DNA from: Candidatus Poribacteria bacterium
GTDB taxonomy: Bacteria; Poribacteria; DTPJ01; WJIO01
Assembly (NCBI GenBank): GCA_014730235.1
Contig: WJIO01000327.1
Span: 1-38,333, forward strand
Direction: 5' to 3'
DNA length: 38,333 nucleotides
The notes beneath the pieces are model-generated. The model had not been told where the DNA came from. It saw only the letters and a list, made by a program, of their open reading frames with translations, and did no database searches. Position 1 is the first letter of the stretch; every line of letters begins with the position of its first letter. The position numbers were made by a program, and so were the translations under genes. This document shows, piece by piece, positions 24,715 to 32,681 of this stretch.

Positions 24715-24742
24715 TGTCATTCCTGCTTTCGCAGGAATGACA
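24715..24742. repeat. REP-like palindrome, copy 1
   Basis: TGTCATTCCTGC (24715-24726), TTTC, GCAGGAATGACA (24731-24742): perfect 12-bp arms. The motif TCATTCCTGC-TTTC-GCAGGAATGA is a widely seen extragenic palindrome in bacteria. It lies between the aldolase and dehydrogenase genes and may modulate their relative expression. A degenerate second copy is at 25914-25947. Confidence 0.75.
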
Positions 24743-24792
24743 AGCTGAGAGAATTTTCAATTATAACCACACTAAAACTGGAAAAGCCATGT

Positions 24793-25692
24793 TTATTTTA
24801 TTAAACCTGCTTTTTGCAATATGTTCTTTAATTCCTTTTTCTTATCCGAAGTTAAACCTGTTACCGGTTTTCTTGCTGGACCTGCCGGTAATCCCATTAT
24901 ATTTAGAGCTTCTTTTACTACTACTGGAAAAGTTCCCAGTTTAAAGGCTTTTCTAATTGGAAAGAGGGCATATTGCAATTCCCTGGCCTTTTCAATATCG
25001 CCAGCCATTACAGATTCGTATATACCCACGATAAGCTCAGGAGCTACGTTTGCCGTAGCAGCTACTGCACCTTTCCCGCCTGACAGTAATGTCGCAAATA
25101 TTGAGGCATCGTTTCCTACCATGACGGAAAAATCCATATCCTTCGTTGCTTCTATATAGTTCATAGTCTGTATTAAATCTGCGCTGCTGTCTTTCATACC
25201 TGCAACGTTATCTATTTCCGCCATTTTTATCACCGTTTCTATACTAATACTTACACCTGTGCGATTTGGATTATTGTAAAGCAAAACGGGAACACCATCA
25301 GCCGCCTCTGCTATTGTCTTGAAATGCTCCAGAAGTTCTTTCTGGTTGGGGCTTATAAAATATGGCGTAATTACTGAAATGGAGTTGACACCGAGTTCCT
25401 TTGCCGTTCTTGTAAATTTTACCGACTGGGCAGTGGTAATCATACCTGTTCCAACACATACGGGTATTCTGTCTGCCACAGTTTCAACAGATATTTCTAT
25501 AACCTGTTTTTTCTCATCCGGATTAAGTGCAAAAGATTCCCCCTGGCTGCCCAGGATAAAAAGACCATGAACACCTCCGTTTATTACATGCTCTATTATT
25601 TTTTTCAAACCCTCTTCATTTATGCTTTCATCGCTATTCATTGGAGTGACTAAAGCAGGATAAATACCTTTTACTTCTATTTTTTCAGACAT
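24793..25692 (-). CDS. Dihydrodipicolinate synthase/N-acetylneuraminate lyase family aldolase
   Basis: A 299-residue class I aldolase in the usual DapA/NAL TIM barrel. The Schiff-base Lys lies in VAGMKDSS, the catalytic Tyr in VLLYNNPNRTG, and the carboxylate-binding loop is GSQGE where DapA has GTTGE and sialate lyase has GSTGE. It starts GIYPALVTPM after MSEKIEVK. I took ATG 25692 because it gives the family length; an upstream ATG would add 31 residues that overlap the promoter and operator. True DapA is possible, but the changed loop and the neighbouring dehydrogenase suggest a catabolic aldolase (keto-sugar acid or hydroxyproline route). It is the first gene of a two-gene unit and has a repressor-like operator in its promoter. 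Confidence 0.88.
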   Translation of the reverse strand: MSEKIEVKGIYPALVTPMNSDESINEEGLKKIIEHVINGGVHGLFILGSQGESFALNPDEKKQVIEISVETVADRIPVCVGTGMITTAQSVKFTRTAKELGVNSISVITPYFISPNQKELLEHFKTIAEAADGVPVLLYNNPNRTGVSISIETVIKMAEIDNVAGMKDSSADLIQTMNYIEATKDMDFSVMVGNDASIFATLLSGGKGAVAATANVAPELIVGIYESVMAGDIEKARELQYALFPIRKAFKLGTFPVVVKEALNIMGLPAGPARKPVTGLTSDKKKELKNILQKAGLIK

Positions 25693-25734
25693 TTTATTTA
25701 TATTCTCCTGATTTTCTTGAGGATAAAACCCCAT

Positions 25735-25770
25735 AATTATGTGATAATTGACTCCAATTATCACATAATT
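25735..25770. promoter_or_regulatory. Perfect 16+16 bp operator over the aldolase promoter
   Basis: AATTATGTGATAATTG (25735-25750), ACTC, CAATTATCACATAATT (25755-25770): an exact inverted repeat covering the -10 box and start site of the minus-strand promoter. This is a classical repressor position. The same sequence in the transcript could also form a hairpin. The regulator is not identifiable. Confidence 0.7.
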
Positions 25771-25785
25771 TCTCTGGTTTGTCAA
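25757..25785 (-). promoter_or_regulatory. Promoter of the aldolase-dehydrogenase unit
   Basis: On the minus strand TTGACA (25785-25780), 17 bases, GATAAT (25762-25757). Strong sigma70 match, with the -10 inside the operator and the aldolase ATG 64 bases further down. Confidence 0.75.
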
Positions 25786-25838
25786 CTTTGAGAACCGTAT
25801 CCGAAAATAAATTTTATGCTTGGAGGAAAGTAAACGAC

Positions 25839-25867
25839 TTGAAAATACATATTTGTTATGGTAGAAT
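25839..25867 (+). promoter_or_regulatory. Promoter of the polysaccharide cluster
   Basis: TTGAAA (25839-25844), 17 bases, TAGAAT (25862-25867). It would give a leader of about 190 bases before the first glycosyltransferase, containing the degenerate palindrome copy at 25914-25947. The 372-base gap 25693-26064 holds nothing else but the aldolase promoter and operator. Confidence 0.55.
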
Positions 25868-25913
25868 ATCTATCAAGTTTCTATATGATTATTGTTAAAA
25901 AATGAATATCGCT

Positions 25914-25947
25914 CATGCTGTCATTCCTTCTTTTGCAGAAATAATGC
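25914..25947. repeat. REP-like palindrome, degenerate copy 2
   Basis: CATGCTGTCATTCC (25914-25927) is identical to 24710-24723 for 14 bases; the rest (TTCTTTTGCAGAAATAATG) resembles the first copy with several changes, so the right arm no longer pairs well. Looks like a decayed copy. Confidence 0.55.
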
Positions 25948-26064
25948 AATTAAGTTGGGTTGTCAGCAATATAAATAAATGAGAAATTCGCTTAGAATAA
26001 TAACTTTATCATAATGACAAATAATTGATATACATTTTTTATGATTACACAGAAGAAATAGTTT

Positions 26065-26892
26065 ATGTATCGGAATAAAAGTTATAACATTCAAAAACCA
26101 AGATTCACTATAATAATGCCGGTATATAATGAAGAAGAAAATATAGCCAATAGCATAAAATCTATAATATGTCAAACCTACAAATCTTTTGAATTAATTA
26201 TCATTGACGATGGATCAACAGATAATACACCGGATATACTTTCCCAATTTTCAGACTTACCCAAAATAAAATTGATCCGTCAGAAAAATGCCGGAACGGC
26301 AGCCGCCAGGAATCATGGTCTACAATTGGCATCAGGTCAATATATATGTTTTTTAGATGGGGACGATAAATACTCGCCAGATAGACTTGAGGTTATAAAT
26401 AACTACCTTGAAGATAATAGTTTTGTTAAATGCTTGGTAACCAATTACGCCATATGGAATGGGAGAAAATTATCTGAACCTATTTTAAAAGAGGCGCCAG
26501 GAAAAATAACAAGACATGGATTGCCTAATGCCCTATTTCCGAGCTTGGTTTTTCATTTTGATGTTTTTGATAAAATAGGTCTTTTCGACACTAAATTTTA
26601 TTATATAGAAGATGTGGATATGTGGTGTAGACTTCATATTCATGGATATCATGTCGACTTTGTAGATCATTGTAGCTATTATTACAATAGATATGGTGAA
26701 AACAATAAGACATCCCAGAAAAATAGTAAAGAAATTAGTAAAGACGTTATTAAAATTGATATGAAGTATATGCTTTATAAAAAACAAAAACTTCATATAA
26801 GATTTTTATTTTTTAAATGGTTTATAGGCAATATTAAGAATTATATTCTAAACTTCGTAATATTTCAGAAACACAAAAGATTTAATAATTGA
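26065..26892 (+). CDS. Glycosyltransferase family 2
   Basis: A 275-residue GT-A fold transferase. It shows the GT2 start FTIIMPVYNEEENIANSIKS, nucleotide-binding IIIDDGSTDNTP, the metal-binding DxD as CFLDGDDKYSP, and IEDVDMWCRLHIHG with the E-D acidic pair that usually holds the catalytic base. It adds a sugar from an NDP-sugar to a lipid-linked or growing polysaccharide at the cytoplasmic membrane. The C-terminus is basic and aromatic (IRFLFFKWFIGNIKNYI), perhaps for membrane contact. It heads the polysaccharide cluster; the next gene starts 3 bases later. Donor and acceptor are unknown. Confidence 0.9.
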   Translation: MYRNKSYNIQKPRFTIIMPVYNEEENIANSIKSIICQTYKSFELIIIDDGSTDNTPDILSQFSDLPKIKLIRQKNAGTAAARNHGLQLASGQYICFLDGDDKYSPDRLEVINNYLEDNSFVKCLVTNYAIWNGRKLSEPILKEAPGKITRHGLPNALFPSLVFHFDVFDKIGLFDTKFYYIEDVDMWCRLHIHGYHVDFVDHCSYYYNRYGENNKTSQKNSKEISKDVIKIDMKYMLYKKQKLHIRFLFFKWFIGNIKNYILNFVIFQKHKRFNN

Positions 26893-26895
26893 AAA

Positions 26896-27666
26896 ATGAC
26901 GGAATTAAGAGAATCAACTATTTCTCACGAAAACTGGGAAGAAATATGGAATTCAGACAGCAATTTACGTAGCTTCTATTGGTGGTTAAAAAGAGATAGA
27001 GAAGGGATACGCGGGCGTAAAATATTCAGTTTCCTAAGAGATCACGTTGGGGAACTTGATAAAATCAAAATAATTGAAGTTGGTTCGGGGATGGGGGTTT
27101 TTAGCTTTATTTTTGCCTCCTTGGGTGCAGATGTAACTCTAATGGATTATAGCAATAATGCTCTAAATCAAGCCAAAAAAATTTTTAATCATAATGGGCT
27201 TTTTGCTAATTATATTCATATGGATGCCAGAAATATTACTCCGCAACTTCACGGTAAATTTGATGTGGCTATGTCCTTTGGTACAGTTGAACATTATCCA
27301 GATTATTTTTTTATCGCAAAATCTCATCTGGATTTAGTAAGAAGAGGTGGGGGAATCATTATTAGCGTTCCTAATCGTTTTTTTATTTTACATGAAATAT
27401 TAAAATTGTATCTTCAATTCAGGGGGAAATGGGACTTAGGATATGAAAAAGCTTTTTCAAAGAAAGAACTATTTACGTTGGGTGAAAAACTAGGTCTTAA
27501 GCATCAAGCAATACAGGGATCTTCCACAATTATGGATTTTATTAGCTTTATTCATATATTTAAATCAAGACCGCGTATAGTACCTTTGAATAGATATAAA
27601 GAAAAAAGTTCATTTCTTGATGACTATTTAGGTGCGTCTCTATTTCTAATGGGATGTAAATCTTGA
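26896..27666 (+). CDS. SAM-dependent class I methyltransferase of the polysaccharide cluster
   Basis: A 256-residue methyltransferase with motif I EVGSGMGVFSF (about 56-66), the acidic residue after strand 2 in LMDYSNNALNQA, and FDVAMSFGTVEHYPDY at motif IV/post-IV. Residues 180-256 extend beyond the Rossmann core with little recognisable. In this setting the likely job is O- or N-methylation of a sugar, or capping a chain end. A small-molecule methylation outside the polysaccharide cannot be excluded. It follows the GT2 gene without gap. Confidence 0.85.
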   Translation: MTELRESTISHENWEEIWNSDSNLRSFYWWLKRDREGIRGRKIFSFLRDHVGELDKIKIIEVGSGMGVFSFIFASLGADVTLMDYSNNALNQAKKIFNHNGLFANYIHMDARNITPQLHGKFDVAMSFGTVEHYPDYFFIAKSHLDLVRRGGGIIISVPNRFFILHEILKLYLQFRGKWDLGYEKAFSKKELFTLGEKLGLKHQAIQGSSTIMDFISFIHIFKSRPRIVPLNRYKEKSSFLDDYLGASLFLMGCKS

Positions 27667-27689
27667 GTTCTAAACAACAATAGAATGAA

Positions 27690-28817
27690 ATGAATATTCT
27701 ATATACAGTTACTCATGGTCATTTTACCGGAGGAAATGTTGTTTGCCTTAGAGTTATTGAAGAGGCTTTAAAGAGAAAATGGAAAGTATTTATAAATTCC
27801 CCATCAAATGGGGAATTTATAAATTATTTAAAAGAAAAATATGTTAACGTTTATTATATTAATACGACCAGATCCTTCAGAATTGACAAATGCTTGCAGA
27901 TTTCCAGGGTTTTGAAGAAAAACGATATAAAAATAATCCATACTCATGCTCCACTTCCTGATACAAATATAAGCCGCATTGCTGGAGCTATATCCGGAGT
28001 TCCGGTTATTAGCCATTTACATACATGTGGGCCGATCCTTAACTCAAACATTTTGATAAGAAAATATCAACTTTTGCTGGAAAAATTTTCCAGTAAGTAT
28101 TTTTGTCATAAGTCTATTGCTGTATCAAAAGCAGTAAAAAATGCTTTTTTAAATACAGGATATCCTGATTCTAAAATAGAAATAATATATAATGGAATAA
28201 ACACAAAAACTTTTTTGCCTGTTAAGAAGTGTAGGGATATCTTTTCAGAATTAGGTATTAAGAGTGATTATAAATTAATTGGGCAAGTTAGCTATCTCTG
28301 TAAAAGTAAAGGTCAACATATTCTTATTAAAGCAATGGGTTCGGTAATCAGAAAAAATCCCAATGTTGTTTTAATGTTTGTAGGTGAAGATTTGCAACAA
28401 GGAGGTAGATATAGAAGAGAACTTGAAAAAATGGCAAAAAACATGGGAATATTAGGAAATGTTATATTTACAGGTTACCGCAGCGATATTCCTGATATTA
28501 TGAATTCTCTTGACTTTTTTATTCTTCCGTCTTATGGTGAAGCTTTTCCTATAACGATTTTAGAAGCAATGGCAGCGAAAAAACCAGTAATAACAACACC
28601 GGTTGGAGGTAACACTGAATTGGTGATTGATAAAGAAACCGGTATAATAGTTCCTGTTGGCGATTATAATAAACTATCAGAAGCAATACTGTATTTACTG
28701 GAAAATCCAGAAAAAGTTGCCTTTATGGGACAAAATGGTTATGAAAGGGTTAAAAAACATTTCAGTCTGGATAATATGGTACAAAAAGTATTCCAAATTT
28801 ATGAGGAAGTTTTATAA
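27690..28817 (+). CDS. Glycosyltransferase family 4 (first)
   Basis: A 375-residue GT-B transferase. The N-terminal Rossmann domain has GGNVVCLRVIEEALKR and IIHTHAPLPDTNISRIAG; the C-terminal domain has IGQVSYLCKSKGQHILIKAM, VGEDLQQGG, FTGYRSDIPDIM, and the E-x7-E nucleotide-binding pair in GEAFPITILEAMAAKKPVITT. It transfers a sugar with retention of configuration. Its coding sequence contains a perfect 17-bp hairpin at 27788-27824 without damage to the frame. Starts at ATG 27690; ribosome site weak. Confidence 0.9.
   Translation: MNILYTVTHGHFTGGNVVCLRVIEEALKRKWKVFINSPSNGEFINYLKEKYVNVYYINTTRSFRIDKCLQISRVLKKNDIKIIHTHAPLPDTNISRIAGAISGVPVISHLHTCGPILNSNILIRKYQLLLEKFSSKYFCHKSIAVSKAVKNAFLNTGYPDSKIEIIYNGINTKTFLPVKKCRDIFSELGIKSDYKLIGQVSYLCKSKGQHILIKAMGSVIRKNPNVVLMFVGEDLQQGGRYRRELEKMAKNMGILGNVIFTGYRSDIPDIMNSLDFFILPSYGEAFPITILEAMAAKKPVITTPVGGNTELVIDKETGIIVPVGDYNKLSEAILYLLENPEKVAFMGQNGYERVKKHFSLDNMVQKVFQIYEEVL
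27788..27824. repeat. Perfect 17-bp stem-loop inside a glycosyltransferase gene
   Basis: ATTTATAAATTCCCCAT (27788-27804), CAA, then its exact reverse complement (27808-27824). It encodes FINSPSNGEFIN within the first 50 codons. Long exact arms with a 3-base loop in coding DNA are rare by chance. Confidence 0.85.
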
Positions 28818-28834
28818 ACTAAAAGCTGATAAAA

Positions 28835-30001
28835 ATGACGAGAATTGGTATTGATGCAACTTCTCTTTCTTTAAACGGTAAGGGAGTATCTATATATCAA
28901 TATAACCTTATAAAACATCTGGCAAATCAGGATAAAGATACAGAGTATTTCATTTTCCTGAATGCTAGAAATAAAATACCAAACTTACCCAATTCGTCTA
29001 ATTTTAGATACATAAAAATAAAAGCTGTTACTACGTTATTTATGGAGCAACTTCATATACCCTGGCAGATTGAACATTATAACATTGATTTGCTTCATAC
29101 TAATACAGATAGACTGCCGTTAATATCAAATCTGATATCGGTAATTTACCTTTTTGAAATACCTGACTACAGAATAAATAAGGCAAGAAAAAAATACGGA
29201 TTGTATAAGCGTATAACCGATAAAGTTACTCATAAGGTTTTTCCAATTAGTTTGAATAAAGCCGGATTTATCATAACTTGTTCCAAAAACACAAAAATGG
29301 ATTTGACAACGAAATATGGAACAAATCCAAGAAAAATAGAGACCATACATATGGCACCGTCAGAAGCTTTTAAGCCAAATATATCTTTAAAAGAAAGACA
29401 AGGTGTATTGCAAAAATATAATTCACCATACGGCTATATACTTCATTTAGCATCTGATGATCTAAGAGATAATACAGCCACTGTTTTTAGAGCGTATAGC
29501 AGAGCAATAAAACTTGCACAAATCAAACAAAAATTAATAGTTGTTGGAAATGTTGAAAACATAAAGCAAAAATTATTAAATTTGGCTGATAGTTTTGGCA
29601 TAAGTAATCGGGTGATATTTACTGGTTATATAAGTCAACATACTAATCAACAAGAGCTTGTATCCCTTTACAGCAATGCTGATGCTTATGTTGATGCAAC
29701 TTTATACGAAGGTTTTGGCTTGCAGGTAATAGAATCAATGGCCTGTGGAACGCCGGTAATTGTATCAAACACTACTTCTCTACCTGAGGTTGTGGGAGAT
29801 TCCGGAATATTAGTTAATCCTATTGACTATAAAGGCTTTGCTAATGCTCTTATTGACGTATTAAAAAATAGCCAGAAACATAAGGAATTATCAGAAAAAG
29901 CAATGGAAAGGGCAAAATATTTTACCTGGCAAGAAAATGTTAAAAAGACAATTAAAATATGGAAAAAGGTTCTTGCTAGCAGTCAGGAACGTTTATGCTA
30001 A
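28835..30001 (+). CDS. Glycosyltransferase family 4 (second)
   Basis: A 388-residue GT-B transferase. It begins MTRIGIDATSLSLNGKGVSIYQYNLIKHL, split by the glycine-rich entry typical of GT4 proteins that start with an IGID strand (mannosyl/rhamnosyl-type). Further signs are IDLLHTNTDRLPL, ITCSKNTKMDL, KIETIHMAPSEAF, FTGYISQHTNQQELVSLYS and ATLYEGFGLQVIESMACGTP with the E-x7-E pair. The end (FTWQENVKKTIKIWKKVL) is a usual GT4 C-terminal helix. Specificity is unknown. Starts 17 bases after the preceding gene. Confidence 0.9.
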   Translation: MTRIGIDATSLSLNGKGVSIYQYNLIKHLANQDKDTEYFIFLNARNKIPNLPNSSNFRYIKIKAVTTLFMEQLHIPWQIEHYNIDLLHTNTDRLPLISNLISVIYLFEIPDYRINKARKKYGLYKRITDKVTHKVFPISLNKAGFIITCSKNTKMDLTTKYGTNPRKIETIHMAPSEAFKPNISLKERQGVLQKYNSPYGYILHLASDDLRDNTATVFRAYSRAIKLAQIKQKLIVVGNVENIKQKLLNLADSFGISNRVIFTGYISQHTNQQELVSLYSNADAYVDATLYEGFGLQVIESMACGTPVIVSNTTSLPEVVGDSGILVNPIDYKGFANALIDVLKNSQKHKELSEKAMERAKYFTWQENVKKTIKIWKKVLASSQERLC

Positions 30002-30063
30002 ACTCCTGATTTTAATCTGTCAAATGTTTTTATGATATTATTATCAGATTCTATAAAATAAAC

Positions 30064-31446
30064 ATGAGCATAGTTGATATTCGTCAAAAAATATATAGTA
30101 ATTACCTCTTTCCGGTCATACAAAGATTGCCTGGACGCAACACGTTGTCTTTGATAAAAGAATTAAAAGAAACTCAATGGTATTCACAGCAAAAAATAGA
30201 AGAAATGCAATTGAGGAAATTAAAGCATCTAATATCTTATGCTTACCAGCATGTTTTATACTATCGTAATGTTTTTGACCAGTTTGGAATAATTCCTGGA
30301 GATATAAAAACGTTTGAGGATTATAAAAATATACCATTCTTAAGTAAAGAGGATATTCAGTTTAACCATCAGCGTTTTATTGCAGATAATGCTAAGAATT
30401 ATAACTTTGTTACAACCAGTGGTTCAACAGGCACACCCCTAACATATCCAACAAATGGAAAAACAAAGGGATATCATATTGCTAATATGGCTTTTGCAAG
30501 AAGTTGGTGGGGGATAAATTCTAATGACAAACAGATGCTCCTTTGGGGTAGAAGCGGAGCTATGGCAGAAGGAAAAAAAGGTATAATTAATAAAATTAAA
30601 ATGGCCGTGAAAGATAGGGTTACAAACAGATTGCGCTGTGAATCTTATAATCTTAACGATGAAAATCTCCATAATCATTATAAAAAAATGTCTAAATTCC
30701 GACCGGATTTTATTTACGGATTTGCCTCTTCTGTCTATTTATTTGCCGATTTTATTAGACGAAAAGAACTTGATATGGATAAGTTTTCATTAAAAGGAAT
30801 TATAATAACGTCAGAATTGATCTTTGATAAAGAGCGTAGAATAATCGAAAGTGTCTTTAATGCACCGGTTATAGATGAATATGGAATGGTTGAAGCCGGG
30901 ATCATTGCATACTCCTGCCCTGAAGGAACTATGCATATTATGGATCCAACCATTTATGTTGAGAGAATACCGGTAAAAAATAGTAAAAATTCCAATATAT
31001 ATGAAATTGTAATTACCCCTTTTTCAAATTTTGTTGCCCCGCTTATTCGCTATAAAACAAGGGATTTAGTCAATTATACCGATTCAAGTTGCTCATGTGG
31101 TCGTAGCTTTTCTGTATTAGGTAAGCTGATCGGTCGAATATATGATTTAATACAAACAAAAGAAGGAAAAAGAATTGCTGGTGAGTATATAACAGATGTG
31201 CTTGAGTATATTCCAGGTATACGTCAATTTCAGTTAATTCAGGAGAACTGGTCCCAGTTTATTTTCAATATAGTAAAAGAACCCGGTATATTTAAAAAAG
31301 ATTCAGAACAAAAAATTGTTTCAAAATTTAAAAAGATACTTGGAGACAATATCTCAGTAAGTTTCAAATATGTCAATTCAATAGCTTCAGAATCTTCTGG
31401 AAAATATAAATTGGTTATATCTAAAGTTACTCAAAGAAATAATTGA
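30064..31446 (+). CDS. PaaK/CapK-like adenylate-forming protein
   Basis: A 460-residue relative of phenylacetate-CoA ligase, of the form found in capsule and O-antigen clusters (CapK). The ATP-binding loop is FVTTSGSTGTPLTYP (about residue 118), followed by DEYGMVEAGIIAYSCP for the A5 motif and YKTRDLVNYTD near A7. A Cys pair CSCGRSF (about 344-350) could bind metal as in PaaK relatives. These proteins activate a carboxylic acid as AMP or CoA ester; in polysaccharide clusters they may supply an acyl group for a sugar, but no substrate has been fixed for most of them. Starts 62 bases after the previous gene, at ATG 30064. Confidence 0.85.
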   Translation: MSIVDIRQKIYSNYLFPVIQRLPGRNTLSLIKELKETQWYSQQKIEEMQLRKLKHLISYAYQHVLYYRNVFDQFGIIPGDIKTFEDYKNIPFLSKEDIQFNHQRFIADNAKNYNFVTTSGSTGTPLTYPTNGKTKGYHIANMAFARSWWGINSNDKQMLLWGRSGAMAEGKKGIINKIKMAVKDRVTNRLRCESYNLNDENLHNHYKKMSKFRPDFIYGFASSVYLFADFIRRKELDMDKFSLKGIIITSELIFDKERRIIESVFNAPVIDEYGMVEAGIIAYSCPEGTMHIMDPTIYVERIPVKNSKNSNIYEIVITPFSNFVAPLIRYKTRDLVNYTDSSCSCGRSFSVLGKLIGRIYDLIQTKEGKRIAGEYITDVLEYIPGIRQFQLIQENWSQFIFNIVKEPGIFKKDSEQKIVSKFKKILGDNISVSFKYVNSIASESSGKYKLVISKVTQRNN

Positions 31447-31456
31447 AACAATTATA

Positions 31457-32599
31457 ATGCTTAGGATAAAAGTGCTTACAGAATTTCCCAGTCCCCATAT
31501 GATGGATTTTTGGGATGCTATCAACAGATTAAAAGAAATAAGATTGAAGCTCTTTTTTGAAAAAGTTACTGTATCAACAAAGTCATGGGGTGTTATACCT
31601 GATGAGATTGATACAGAAATTGCTGATTGGTTGAACATATCTACTTTTGATAAAATTAATTGGCTTCGCAAAATATTTTCAGAAAAAGCCGATATTTGGG
31701 TTTTATGCGATAACTATAATTTCTGGGAAAATCATTTGATAGCCCATTGGGCTCGAAATTACAAAATTCCAACTATATACATGGCAGAAAGAACTTACTG
31801 GAAATGTCGACAATTCACAGGTGTCAAAAGCTGGAGAAACCCATTATACAGTTTTGTAAAACAGATAACAGTACCTTTAATAATTCGCCATTTTGATGCT
31901 CTGGCTTGTTATGGTGGTTGGGCTTGTGAACAGTACAACAAATTAAATTCTGGTTCTTACATATTCCCAACTGAATACTACGTCAATCTTGATACATTAA
32001 GGAAAATCAATCGAACCAAAAAAAATCCTGATGATGTTGTAGTTATTGGTCTTTGTGGAGCCTTGATACCAAGAAAAGGTTTTCAATATATATTGTCAAA
32101 TCTCAATTTAATTAAATCTTTTGATAATTGGGAAATAAGAATTGCTGGTAGCGGATATTTTGGGACAGAATTAAAAGCAATAATACCTGATAATTTTAAA
32201 CCAAAGGTAAAATTTCTGGGTAAAATATCTAACGAAAAAATGCCGGAATTCTGGAGTGAAATTGATATACTACTTTTTCCATCGCTATTTGATGGTTGGG
32301 GGATGGTGGTGTTGGAAGCTTTGTCCGCTGGTGTTCCGGTCATATCAGGGGATAACGTAGGTGCTGCCCGGGAATATATTAAAAATGGATGTAATGGTGA
32401 AGTACGTAAAGTTGATAAAAATTTTATTCAGGCTTTATTACCATTACTGGATAATCCGGAAAAACTCAATATTCTCTCTATAAATGCCCGAAAATCTGTA
32501 GAAAACTATAGTCCGGAAATTGGAGCAAGCAATTTTATTAAACATATTAAAATTATATCAAAAAGAATTAATACCAAAAAAGTAATCGTTAAAAAATGA
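31457..32599 (+). CDS. Glycosyltransferase family 4 (third)
   Basis: A 380-residue GT-B transferase starting 10 bases after the ligase gene. N-terminal MLRIKVLTEFPSPHMMDFWDAIN, then GLCGALIPRKGFQYILSNL as the donor-side Rossmann start, FLGKISNEKMPEFWSEIDIL and FDGWGMVVLEALSAGVPVIS. The usual first Glu of E-x7-E is Asp here (D-GWGMVVL-E), a conservative change seen in some active members. Specificity unknown. Confidence 0.85.
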   Translation: MLRIKVLTEFPSPHMMDFWDAINRLKEIRLKLFFEKVTVSTKSWGVIPDEIDTEIADWLNISTFDKINWLRKIFSEKADIWVLCDNYNFWENHLIAHWARNYKIPTIYMAERTYWKCRQFTGVKSWRNPLYSFVKQITVPLIIRHFDALACYGGWACEQYNKLNSGSYIFPTEYYVNLDTLRKINRTKKNPDDVVVIGLCGALIPRKGFQYILSNLNLIKSFDNWEIRIAGSGYFGTELKAIIPDNFKPKVKFLGKISNEKMPEFWSEIDILLFPSLFDGWGMVVLEALSAGVPVISGDNVGAAREYIKNGCNGEVRKVDKNFIQALLPLLDNPEKLNILSINARKSVENYSPEIGASNFIKHIKIISKRINTKKVIVKK

Positions 32600-32681
32600 A
32601 AAATGTGTTTAGAAAATACCTTATAATTATGGTAAATGACAAATAAATTATATCCATTTTTTAACTATTACAAAAAGCAAA

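Noticed and set aside
25735-25770. CRP-type binding site from TGTGA...TCACA
   Set aside because: The TGTGA and TCACA halves are 16 bases apart, against 6 in CRP sites.
25693-25785. 31-residue extension of the aldolase
   Set aside because: Codes across the promoter and perfect operator; family length fits the ATG at 25692.
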